Origin: Trametopsis cervina
Lineage: Eukaryota; Basidiomycota; Agaricomycetes; Polyporales; Irpicaceae
DNA length: 64,000 bases
Direction: 5' to 3'
Assembly (NCBI GenBank): GCA_022385755.1
Contig: MU278350.1
Location: 944,905 to 1,008,904, forward strand
Below, one piece after another: positions 13,301 through 23,641 of the stretch. The position numbers and the translations under genes were made by a program. The notes beneath the pieces were generated by a model, which saw only the letters and a program-made list of their open reading frames with translations, was not told the DNA's origin and searched no databases. The number at the start of each line of letters is the position of its first letter. Within the stretch, counting starts at the first letter, position 1.

Positions 13301-15287
13301 TCAGGTCGAAGGAGAAGTACAGTTAAAGTCGAGCTAGGAAATGTAGTCAGCATACCATATGTTCATCGCGGGAATGACATGGCGGCGTACCTCCTGCACA
13401 CTAGTGATGTTCTGACAGACATAAGTGGCCGGGCCTTTGGGAGACGTCAGGTGCGTGCCAGTGGCGGTGATGTCGTCGCAGCCCTGCGAACATTTCAGGC
13501 TGGCCACCACGTTTCCATTATGGCCAGATGAAGTCCCGGTTATGTTGATGACTGCAGCCCACATCAGATGTAGTCATAACACAGTGCGAAGAAAGGACAT
13601 ACGGTGCACATCAGATATAGATACTTTGGAAGGGAACTGCGCGCATACAGCTGCAGGCGTGGAGTAGCACTAGTCCAATTCGTTTTAAGTCTCGCGTCAG
13701 AAACATGCTTTCTAGGGACGAACCTGGTCAATGAGAATTGGGTTATCCACGTTGTTCACTAGCGTTGCACGCCCTTTTCAGTTCCGTCTTTCAGCGCAAT
13801 CCCACTACTTACTGACCTGAGTAGTCTTCGTACGTGATGTTCCGCACGAACCCGCTGCCGCCACCAGCGGTGCTATCTGCATGTACCGTTCGGAATCAAT
13901 GCTAGTATGTTTTTAACAACGCGATATACGCACTCGCAGAGGGGTTGCCTCCGAAGACCTTGATTCGGACACCATTCTGGGCATTGTTCATTGATACGTT
14001 GAAGACGGACACATTGGCAACAATGTCCGTTTCACCAGCGTACTATAGATATATTGAGCAATGTGGACAAATCATCGGAGGAAGACAAAAAAAAATACCT
14101 GACCAAGACTTCCAACCGAAATACCGTGCGAGCCATTGCACCAAAGATTGCTAACCAGAATATTGGTACTGTTCGGTTTGAAGGCTTCATATTGCTTGAG
14201 CAAGAAGCAGCATCGTATTGGACTACAGTCACTTACAGACACAGTCGTCATCGTTATTGATCCAAGAGTTGGTAACCGTAACGTGGTCGGACCTATAAAT
14301 GTCCCAACCGTCTAATCGGCGAAGCCTGTAAGAACACGCAAATATGGAAGACGTCCTGACACTCACCGGAGTTGGCCGTAGGAGAAGTGGAGTAGGAGAC
14401 TGTGTTGATACTTGAATCCGAATGAGACAAATAGGGGGATTCAATTTGAATAAGCCACGTACGTGATGTTGTTGTAGGTTACGTTCTTGCTTTGGTAAAC
14501 GAACTACATTCAAGAACGTCACTTGTGGTAAAACGTTCTCGTGTATACATGCGTACATTATTCTATTGCAGCTGTTAGCACGTTCGAAGCGGCTGAGAGT
14601 ACATTCACAAACCCAAAATGGGGAGCCAATCATGAAAATGTCCTCCACCACGACGTTCGATGCATTTCCAACTGTCAAAGGAATTGGCCTCGCAAACGTA
14701 CGAGAAGAGCCACCCGCAGTCCCTATATTCTGGATCGGGTGTGAATTAATCAATTGCCGTAAGGTCCAAGAGAATGGTACATACCTGAGAGTTATTCAGA
14801 GTATCCCACCAGATTTGGCCGTTCCCGTCGATGGTCCCTCCTCCATACAGATGTATGTTCTGACCGGATAAAAACCAAAAGGTTGTACTGAAATATACTG
14901 GTCAACCAAGGCAACCCACAAGCATGGATCAAGACTGACGCGTTTTGATACTCCAAGAAATAACTCTCAGGAGACCACTTTGCAATATTGGGCGTATATT
15001 GAACTGCGCATTACGTGAATAGCTAATCCAGCAATACAGCGCAGGAAACGCTTACCTGTCCCACTCAGTTCAACCTGAATGTCGTCGAGACCGGTCGTGA
15101 ACAGCAGGGAGTTAACTGAGTAATATTTGTCAAGTGTGACCTTGCCATTCTTCGCACACCGTTTGAACGCGGCATTAATTGCGGGGCCGTCGTCTCGCCC
15201 ACCACCTAAGCTTGTCACTTTGCACGACAGACGTGCGGTGGCGCCTACGACCAAGGAAGCAAGCAGAATTGCAAGTGTGCGCATCAT
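13301..15287 (-). CDS. Secreted GH28 exo-polygalacturonase
   Basis: Predicted galacturan 1,4-alpha-galacturonidase that removes galacturonate from pectin ends outside the cell. The start at 15287 gives a signal peptide ([18 protein letters not shown]) before [18 protein letters not shown]. About a dozen exons are joined by 50-60 bp introns; exon 1 is 15056-15287 and the last coding exon is 13301-13333. The GH28 parallel beta-helix motifs appear in order: [37 protein letters not shown] (catalytic Asp residues), [12 protein letters not shown] (catalytic His), and GVRIKVFGG (the RIK substrate-binding motif). The end reads [14 protein letters not shown], reached only if a last intron of 57 bp is removed; without it the frame stops at 13334. 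The long SFKPNSTN and [11 protein letters not shown] blocks favour the exo type over endo-PG. Confidence 0.88.
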
Positions 15288-15372
15288 GAAGCTGAAACGG
15301 ACTGTGCTGGGTGCTTCCGTTGTTGTGAAGGACCAGTCCTTGAATGGCCCGTACGCTGCCCCGCTTCATAAT

Positions 15373-15383
15373 CCTTTTATATA
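15373..15383 (-). promoter_or_regulatory. TATA box of the GH28 gene
   Basis: On the minus strand these bases read TATATAAAAGG, a near-consensus TATA element about 86-96 bp upstream of the GH28 start codon. Strong TATA boxes are common on inducible secreted-enzyme genes in fungi. This is inferred from motif and position only. Confidence 0.55.
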
Positions 15384-15824
15384 GCGTATTTGGGGTAAAA
15401 GATGATCTTCCATGACGGTCGCCGACTCAGGTGGCCAATCCTACATAGCGTGCCCATCCCGTTTAGCGAAGGTCACGGCTTGCGGCGGTCCGGGTTGAGA
15501 CAGTCGTGACCGTTGTTCACCCGCGATGCCGTCTAAGGAGACGAAATACTCAGCCAACAAGACGGTCAGAACAGAAGTGCGTGGTCAACTGACCGTCGCG
15601 GTGAGATCATGCACCTGTGGGTGCTCTGCAAGTTACAGGGAGCGCTAGTGGCCGACACCAAGCCTTGTGGGCGACCCCGAAAGCGCTAGGTGAAACGCGC
15701 CCCGACCCCCGGAACCGCGTCAATACCATCCAGCCACCGCATTCTTACTGCACTTTGAAAGGACGTGATCGCCCTAGCTGCGACACACGACCACTCGGCC
15801 GACCGTTAGCCGACTAACTTCAAC
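15384..15824. other. Divergent promoter region, GH28 / LSM8
   Basis: About 440 bp between the GH28 TATA box and the LSM8 start. The region is GC-rich and has no supported gene. Confidence 0.45.
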
Positions 15825-16317
15825 ATGGCTAGCCTTCAAGGCTATGTCGACCGTAAGTCCAGTACTTCTTGTCACCGATCGAGCAATGCTCATTCCCGCC
15901 TGCAGATCGCGTACTGCTCATCCTCCAGGACGGCCGTGCCATAGTCGTAAGTCTTCTCCCGACTCGCTTTCGAGGTGGACTGAACTGAAGAGGAACTTTC
16001 TCTGTGGGCCTTGCAACGTGCCGCTGTTTCGCAATTGGATAGGGTGTCATGGCGGGTTACGACCAAAAGTCCAACGTAGTGCTGTCCGACTCAAAGGAAA
16101 GAGTGTACAGCATGGACGAAGGCATCGAAGAGATCCCATTGGGATTATATCTAGTGAAAGGGGACCAAATGTACGTGATACAACCATAGGGATGCTCCCT
16201 CTCTGACGCCTCGCATCATCGTTCAGTGTGCTTATAGGAGAAATAGATGAAGCCACCGACCAAGCCGTTGACTTGTCAACTATTCGTGCAGAGCCACTTC
16301 CACCCATCCGATACTAG
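15825..16317 (+). CDS. LSM8: LSM8, U6 snRNA-associated Sm-like protein
   Basis: Subunit that defines the nuclear Lsm2-8 ring, which binds the 3' end of U6 snRNA for splicing. Four exons: 15825-15852, 15906-15946, 16043-16170 and 16227-16317, giving 95 residues, the usual LSM8 size. Sm1 motif: MASLQGYVDHRVLLILQDGR, then IVGVMAGYDQKSNVVLSDSK with the family Asp and Asn. Sm2 motif: LGLYLVKGDQIVLIGEIDE. The C-terminus LSTIRAEPLPPIRY is characteristic of LSM8. The gene was too fragmented by introns to stand out as an open frame; it was assembled from splice sites. Confidence 0.95.
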
Positions 16318-18464
16318 ATCATAACGTCTATCCTCGAGTCCGAGGGTTTGATGTTCAGCTTAATGGACATGAAGCTCAGCATCCACAGAAGTTGCCACCG
16401 AGGCTGGCCTACCCGCAAGGTTCAAGACGAGACACAGAGACCCGTTTACAGGGAAATACTCGTTACACGCTGTAGTCGAGGTGAGCTGGAGAAGCATTGA
16501 CTGTGTCCGGAGATCTATCCGTAGCGCTTGTGTTCCGGGAAGTCAACGGCGAGTACAGCTGGTGAACTTGTACTTGTTATCTGTCAGTCTCGACATTGCA
16601 TCATGTCAAATAAAGTCGCAGGAACCTTGATCTCGCTGTATGTTGTTGCCGCTTAGGCACATTCGTGTCTGACTTTACGCACTGCCTTGAGCACCGTTCA
16701 CCCGGGATAAATGGAATCCAAGGTACGTGCACAGGCTTTCGTATCGAGTGGCGACGCGCTCACGTAGAATAGACTCTGTACCGGTATTCGAGCATAGAAT
16801 TTCGGCGAATGGTTCGGAAAAGCACGAGAAAATGAAAAACACGCATCTGCAGGATGTTCATTATCTATTTTGATTCGGCCCGTCGCCACCGTTTGGCCTC
16901 GCACGTCCCATGCGTAGGGACTTCCTCGCTCTGGGCTGTTAATTTGTGCTGTGTCGCAATTGAATAGGTTCTGATTCGCGCGTCCACCTCATCCGCGGCG
17001 ACTAAGGATGTTCCATTGGTATTGGCCTATCAGTCTATATCAAGATTCCATGTATACTGACCATCGATCCTACCCACAGATACAGCTTCGAACAGATTCC
17101 GCAACCCCAGATGTTCACGTCCACCAAAGGCGTGGCTCGCCCTGCCACAGACGATATCTATCGGAAGAACCTCATCAGCCTTGACGCACATCGTGACAAG
17201 TTCTTATCACACCGTGTCTTCGTTTCTGCATACCCCTTTTACCACCAATAATATCGGTGGCTACTCTGTTCAGTGCGGGTATGCTTTGCTTTGTGGCTAT
17301 TCAGGGGCGAAACCCTGTATAGGGAGTAAGACCGTCTGTCCACTTCTCGGAGGGCCGTGTCAAGAGAAAGAGGCCGGTATGACTGTTGACAAATTCTCTC
17401 GACATCGTTCCGCCGTGTTGTGGTACGTATGTCTGCGGAATATGGCTGTGCCTTTCTTGAGTCTCGTCCGATCGCGAGACGGAGACTCACCCCTTATTGA
17501 CTTAACGTTAGGATTTAGGAGGATGGTCAATTAACTATGTGGTCGCACTGCGTCATGAGCAGGAGTTATACAATCTAACTTGCGAGATTGACATGCTCCG
17601 AAGAGCATCAATAGTGAACACGCGATATTGTGGAACAAAGACACGCTGGGTGACGTGTTCGTAGACACGCAGTTAGCAGGGCCTGAGTAATTTCGCTTGC
17701 AGGAGGGCCGCGAATCATGGTGGTAGATGTGCACGTTTTCAGACGAGGCTATGCTCTGTGTCGTCTCGCGCACTGGAATCAAGGACACCAAGCAGGAATG
17801 AGCACCGTTTGCGGACGTTTCGCCAGGCGTACAGCGCGGAGCATCATCGTGTTCATACAAATACGGCAACTTTGGGGGTGGTTTGATGCTCTAGATCTCA
17901 GATACACATGTTTGATGGCGCGTTCCCGATGGATCTAAACCGAGCTCCGCCAGTGGCACTCCGTTGTATCCTCCCTTCCATCTTTCCGCATATCCTGCAC
18001 TCTTCCATCCCCACATTATTGCGAATGCAGTTACAACGGTCTAGCAGAATAACGTAACTTACCGGCTTATACGCGCCATGCACCGGTTTGCCTCAACAAT
18101 CAGAATAACAAACGGATGAACGCCGGGCACTGATACGGCCTCCTCGACACGTTATTGCTTGTACAAACGGGGACGTCTCTGCATGAACCCTGGGTGGCAT
18201 ATTGACATGTTCGGGCGTGTTTACATACCCAGATAGCTTGTACTCACCCTGGACCGCTTCTCGGAGCTCGCCACGAAGATCACCGCTGCCTCATGTTGCC
18301 CACGCACAAACCAGCACCCCGTCACGTTGTCTCCTACTAAAATACCCTCCGTTTTGCCCGTCCTTCCTGCTTTCCTTCAGGACGTTCCTCACACTCATAC
18401 GAGTTCTCCAAGGCTTCTGCCACCACCTCTCCTCCCTCTTCTCTCCTCCTTACCTCTATCCGCC
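16318..18464. other. 2.1-kb stretch with coding-like scraps but no gene model
   Basis: Between LSM8 and the kinase I could not build a gene. Short plus-strand stretches look coding by codon texture: about 16380-16480 (ends TGKYSLHAVVE), 16525-16565 (LVFREVNGEYSW), 16655-16710 (TFVSDFTHCLEHRSPGINGI) and 17083-17230 (YSFEQIPQPQMFTSTKGVAR). They are separated by stops and plausible splice sites, but phases do not all join. It may be a decayed or poorly conserved gene. The last ~250 bp before 18465 are CT-rich and look like the kinase 5' leader. Confidence 0.25.
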
Positions 18465-20835
18465 ATGGTGACCAACACACAATCGAGCTCTCCATCTCCC
18501 CCGCCGATTGGCGCTCTCATAGACAACGGCGCGCTGGAACTCGTCGAAATCCTTGGTTATGGAGGCTACGGCATTGTGTATCGTGCCATCGACACCTACT
18601 CATCTCACCCAACCTCGTACGCAGTGAAATGTCTCCCGCATTCGAATAAGCGTAGCGCAACTCGCCAGCGGCAGTTGCATATCCGCGAAATTACCCTTCA
18701 TCAGCTGGCCTCCGCACATCCTGGCGTTGTGACCCTCCACCGCGTAATCGAAGACTCACAGTACACCTGGATCGTCATGGACTACTGTGGCGACGGTGAT
18801 CTCTTTACGCAGATCCTTCATAACCGCAGATATCTCGGTCAGAACGATCTGATCAGGGAGGTCTTTCTTCAATTGCTTGATGCAGTCGAGTACTGCCACT
18901 CTCTCAATATTTATCATCGCGACTTGAAGCCGGAGAACATCCTCTGCTTCGATGACGGATTGCGACTCGCGATCACAGACTTTGGTCTGGCTACCACTGA
19001 GAAGATGAGCACCGAGTTCCGCACCGGCAGTGTCTATCATATGAGCCCAGGTAAGCATCGATGGTTTGATCCACGACCGTCGGGTGCTGATATCGTGCAC
19101 CGTAGAATGTCAGGGCGGAGAGTTTGCTCCCACGAAGAGCTATTCGCCTCAGGCCAACGACATCTGGTCGCTGGGCATCATCCTCCTCAACCTCATTACT
19201 GGACGCAACCCATGGAAGTCGGCGTCAGCCGATGATTGCACGTTCCAGGCATACCTCAGGGACCCCGCCCGATTCCTCCCCACCGTTCTCCCCATCTCCC
19301 AAGAGGTCAACTCTCTCCTCGTACGAGTCCTGCAAGTCGACTGGCGTCACCGCACCACACTGCGCGAGATGCGCCAAGCGGTGAAAGAGATCAACAACTT
19401 CTATTCCCCTGACGTCCTCTTCGAGGATAGCATGGCAAGATGCCCATGGGAGGCTGGTGTCAATGTCGACGACGAGGAGGAGGAGGCTCAGAGTGCCTCC
19501 ACCGGCGAACCCGCCACCGAGACCCAGCCCGAGGCCGAGTCTCACGAACAGGACTTTCTGGTCGACGAGGTCAACAAGCAGTCCCAGTGGAGCGGACAGT
19601 CCGACTCCGAGATGCACTTCACGACACACTCGCCCGCTGGATACTCATGGGAAGACTCCGCTTACAATGAAGAGTATGCTGCAGCAGCTGATGGACATTC
19701 TACTTCCCCCTCCTCTTCCCTGTTCTCGCGACGACACGTTCATGATCTGCGAACTGCCAGCGGGCCCTCCACCTACTCTGTGGTGTCATCATCACCATCC
19801 ATTCCATCCCCACCTGTGACACCTGGTCCGGACGAGAGCTTGTTCTCCGACGCTCAGCGAAGGCCCGCCCATCTCACCATTGACATCGATAGCCTGCGCA
19901 ACAACTACTACAATGGGAGCATCAATATGTTGTCCGCAGCGACTGAGTCAGTCATGCAGACTGCGATCGAGTCAGCTCAATACTCTGACTTCGCTCCCTA
20001 TTCATCTTTCTTCTACGCCGAGTCGGACAAACCATCTGCGACGGCACCGACATCGGATGAGATGAGGATGATGATTACATCCACCGAGTACGAGCTTGAT
20101 GACGATGAGATGGACACACTGTCGGCCTACAGCTATCCGAATGCTGAGGAGTATGCTTCCACGCAAGAGCCTATGTCTGCACGGCCCGAGTCTCCTGTGC
20201 TGGGACTCGAGCTCGGCTTTCCGTCTCACGAGATCGCCGCCATCAATTCGCAGGATGAGGAGGCCTTCAACGCTGAAGTTGCCAATCTCTCCGTTGACCT
20301 CCCTTCCCATAATCCGTCTTACTCATTCCTCGCGTTCTCAACTCCGAATCCCCCGACATTCAACTTTCCGCCTCTTGCCACCCCCAGTCACTTCTCTCCG
20401 ATCCCCACGACACTGGGCTCTCCTTTCGAGTACACACCTCCTGCATCGTCCTCCTTCGCGTCGAAGGCTCCTTCTTCGCGACGATCGAGGTCGCGCTCAC
20501 GCAAGTCTCGTCTCCTCAACCCCATGCGCCTCGCGTTCACGCGGCGCTCGCGCTCTCCCGCCCCGCAGTCCTTTCAGGATGAGCCCTCCACCGCCGCATT
20601 TCCCACGCATTGGACCCTCACGCCGTCCAACTCTTCCGAGCAGCAGTCGATCTCGTGTTTCGCGACTCCTGCGGCCTCTCCGAAGGCTATTGGATCTTCG
20701 AGCACCAGCACTGCGGTGGAGAAGCAGCGGGATGCCCCGGGCATCCGGCGGCGCACGACGAGGAAGAGGCTGAGGTCCCCGAGAGACTGGTTCTCTCCCG
20801 GAAAACTGCTCGCCGCTGTCATCCCTTCGCCGTGA
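18465..20835 (+). CDS. Serine/threonine protein kinase, Ran1/Sks1-like
   Basis: Two exons, 18465-19050 and 19106-20835, encode 771 residues. The start at 18465 (context CGCCATGG) was chosen over the in-frame ATG at 18327, whose extra 46 residues look like translated leader. The kinase domain covers residues ~25-310: glycine loop LGYGGYGIVYRA, VAIK lysine in YAVKCL (K55), HRDLKPEN at 151-158, DFG at 172-174, and the activation segment end MSPECQ, split by the intron. GTGSVYHMSPECQ-like segments are typical of Ran1/Pat1, Sks1 and Vhs1 kinases, linked in yeasts to nutrient control of growth and meiosis. The 450-residue tail is Ser/Pro/acid-rich and ends in an Arg/Ser-rich, basic block, probably disordered and regulatory. 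The link to a specific pathway is inference. Confidence 0.85.
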
Positions 20836-22239
20836 CTCCTCCTCAAAGATCTTGCTCGGGCCTTCAGCGGGAGGCAGTAGGGCGCACATAACGACACATA
20901 ACGGACCTAGAATCTTCACGACCCCTTCACGAAAACACGCATCTTTCTCTTCGCCTCTTTCTTGCATTCTGGGTTCAGTCATTGTACGCATCATCCTCTC
21001 GCATCCGCAGCATCCCCACGCCCATCATCGTAGCATTTTACGTCGCACGCAAGCATATCTTTATTCCAATTCGCAAACATACCTTCAGCGTATTCTTATC
21101 TCGGTCGAACCGTGTACTTTTCTTGTAACCCTAGACGGATGTTGTTGTACATTACCCACACCATATGCAACATGGAATATGCCGCATCATGTCTTCATCT
21201 CTAAGCTACCGGAGTTGACCATCTTCGGGTTGTGCGAACCCGACATTGTGCGAACATCGTATGACCGTGATCCAACTATAGCTCTACGGTATGTATCCTG
21301 CCTCACTGTTACCTGACGCAGTGCGTTCTATTGTGACTGAGTGCGTCTCGAACGGCAGTCATGGGGTCTCCATCGAAGTTACTCGCATAAATGCTGACAA
21401 GTCCCAATCGGAGTCAGCTGCGATCCTTACTCACTGTCGGCGAGCGATATTACTAATTGGCCAAGCAACGGTAACACCCGTTTCAATAGCGTGTGCATTG
21501 GCAAACCCGAACACATGGACAGACTCCAAGTAAAGACGTAGTGAATAAGGATGCAGTGACCAATAACTACTAATAGTAATCGCCCTGCGAATGGGATGGT
21601 ATGATGCGATAAGATAGGGTCCAGGGAAGGCATTGCGAAGTCAACTTCACAGGCCCGACAGGAACTGGTAAACCAGGTAGCCCACTAAGTACGAGGAACG
21701 AGCCGAGAGGACACCACGGCTACATGCTATGAGTTCCGACTAAGATAGAAGGACGAAAAATGAAAGGAGAGATGGATAAATAAACGGAAAGAGATTGTGA
21801 TTTAATAGTTGGATAGTAGTGTTCAGGAAATGAGATGATGAATGAGATAGAACAAGAAATTAGAAAGTCTTTAAAGTAAAGAACGTGAGTATAGTAATGT
21901 GACGGCATACGAGTGTGTAAGAGACGCGGAGCATGGGGACACTAAGGGGATGATGCGAGGTCGAAGCCGCGGACGCTATAATACAATCGATGATTATGCG
22001 TGGTGGGGTCCAATGGCCTAGGTGTATGCGGAAGTTATAGATACAGTGCACAGCACACATAGCTGTGTGAGTCGAGGAGCCAGCACGAAACGCTCGGCGG
22101 TCATGAAGCAATTTTGGAAACCTATCAATGATCCCGTAAGCATTATGCGCAAGTAGCCGTACATCGGACTCACATACTTTGTCGTGGCATGGAGGCTCTT
22201 AATTAATAAGCGTCTGCTGACGAGCATGTGCCTTCGCAC
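20836..22239. other. Intergenic, kinase 3' flank and terpene synthase 3' flank
   Basis: 1.4 kb between convergent genes. The first ~350 bp are CT-rich and fit the kinase 3' UTR. 21730-21910 is AT-rich with GATA/TAAAT runs. The 155-codon open frame starting at 20852 lies in the presumed UTR, has no domain, and is not called. Confidence 0.45.
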
Positions 22240-23504
22240 TTATGCGCGACGAGGCAGAAGAGTGACGGTGCGCGTCTTCTTCACCTCCAGACCGCTCTTG
22301 CCAAAGTAACGCTCCGACTCGAAGGACCAGTGCAGACTGCCGATAATCCAGTCCGCGAGACCTTGTACGTAGACGTCGACCTGCCTGTCGATCTCGGGTC
22401 CCCACGAAGGGAGATTTGCACGCTCATCGACGAAGCGGTCGATAGACTGCTGGCAGAGATCACCAACGAACTCGACCGCGGATTGAAGGTCGAGGCCCTC
22501 CTGCTGCATCACAACAACAATCATGTTGTGTGTGTCACCTGCAGGTTACCACAAGGTCAGTCAGCAAATCCATCAACTAACTTTAAACTTATAGACGACT
22601 TACCCTTCGACTGTTCCACGTTGTAGGAAAAGATGTCCTGGAAGCAATGCATGCACAATGAGTTACTAGCCCGTGAGAGGACACGTGTGTGCACTTACGT
22701 TCGACCAAGTCACCAGGTCGTTCGCGGCCTCGCCCAAGTTGCGGATAGTCGGGTGGTCCATGACCTCGTCAGGGATGTCCAGGTTGTAAGCGTACTCGAT
22801 GAGAGCCCAGCAAGGCTTGCAGCCACTAGTAAACGGTATATCAGTAAACCTGTTACATGCCATTCGAATTCAACATTACCTTGTATCCCGACGAAGCGAA
22901 ATGTAGGACTCGAGATCGGGGACAACTCCAGCATCACGATCAATGGCTTGCTGAGTGACAGCCTGGAAGAAGAAATCCATCGTCTCCCTGAAGCGCTGTT
23001 GGGCGCCAGGGGATGCGGTGACTATCGTCCGTCTCCAGAAACTGTTGGGAAATCAGTATAGATGTTTGCTATGTTATAGAAGGATGAGACGTACTCCTTG
23101 GCCATCTTCCCGACCCGAGTAACAGGCTTGTACTTCTCCGGGAGCCAGAAAGTGTTCATGATATCAACACCCGTGGAAGCGGTGCCTCGGTCATTCATGT
23201 CATCGGAGATGTTGTCCATGTGGAAGAGCCAGTTCATGAAGTCACAGCAGACACGAAGCTGAGGGTAAGCGGCACCGGGATAGCACATGGAGGTCAACAG
23301 GCCAGCCTTGAGGCCGTGGAACGCGTTCCTCTTCTTCTCGCTGAGGTTGCCCCCGCGGAAGAGCCATTGCTTGCACTCGACGGTGGCTTGCTTGCGATGC
23401 CGATTACTCCGCAGAGGGAAGTCGCAGTGCGAGACGAGGTCAGGAATGAGTATCTTGGTGGGAGGGCAGGGGGAAGAGATAGCGACAGAGTTAGTGTGTT
23501 GCAT
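22240..23504 (-). CDS. Sesquiterpene synthase (class I terpene cyclase)
   Basis: Predicted to cyclise farnesyl diphosphate into a sesquiterpene. Five exons: 23095-23504, 22880-23041, 22699-22825, 22604-22637 and 22240-22538, giving 343 residues, the normal size for basidiomycete enzymes. Metal-binding motif 1 is DNISDD within LFHMDNISDDMND, i.e. the D(N/D/E)xxD form. Metal-binding motif 2 (NSE triad) is NDIFSYNVE, with the intron falling exactly after the Asn codon and the next exon only 34 nt long. The RY pair is SERYFG near the C-terminus. The N-terminus PDLVSHCDFPLR and WLFR blocks also fit the family. No P450, transporter or other tailoring gene is adjacent, so the product cannot be predicted. 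A related pseudogene lies at 31.4-32.5 kb. Confidence 0.93.
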
Positions 23505-23631
23505 CGTGTTCGTAGCCTGTGGGGGACGGAAATATACAGAGACTATTAACCGGGAACGACAAAGCGAAGAGGGAGATGTGAGCCCAAAGGGTTCTGAGGG
23601 TTGGGGGAAACCGATATGTCGCGAGGAGGCA

Positions 23632-23641
23632 GGTTATATAG
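23632..23641 (-). promoter_or_regulatory. Candidate TATA box of the terpene synthase gene
   Basis: Minus-strand TATATAACC-type element about 130 bp upstream of the terpene synthase ATG. Position and motif support it; no transcript evidence is available. Confidence 0.4.

Noticed and set aside
18327..18464. 46-residue extension of the kinase
   Set aside because: It is translated CT-rich leader; the ATG at 18465 has the better context and starts just before the conserved kinase region.
21100..21125. Minus-strand GGTTCGACC resembling a tRNA B box
   Set aside because: It lacks the final CC of the consensus, and no A box or cloverleaf pairing was found upstream.
20852..21316. 154-codon plus-strand frame after the kinase
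   Set aside because: It lies in CT-rich presumed 3' UTR, has low-complexity His/Thr/Pro content and no recognisable motif.
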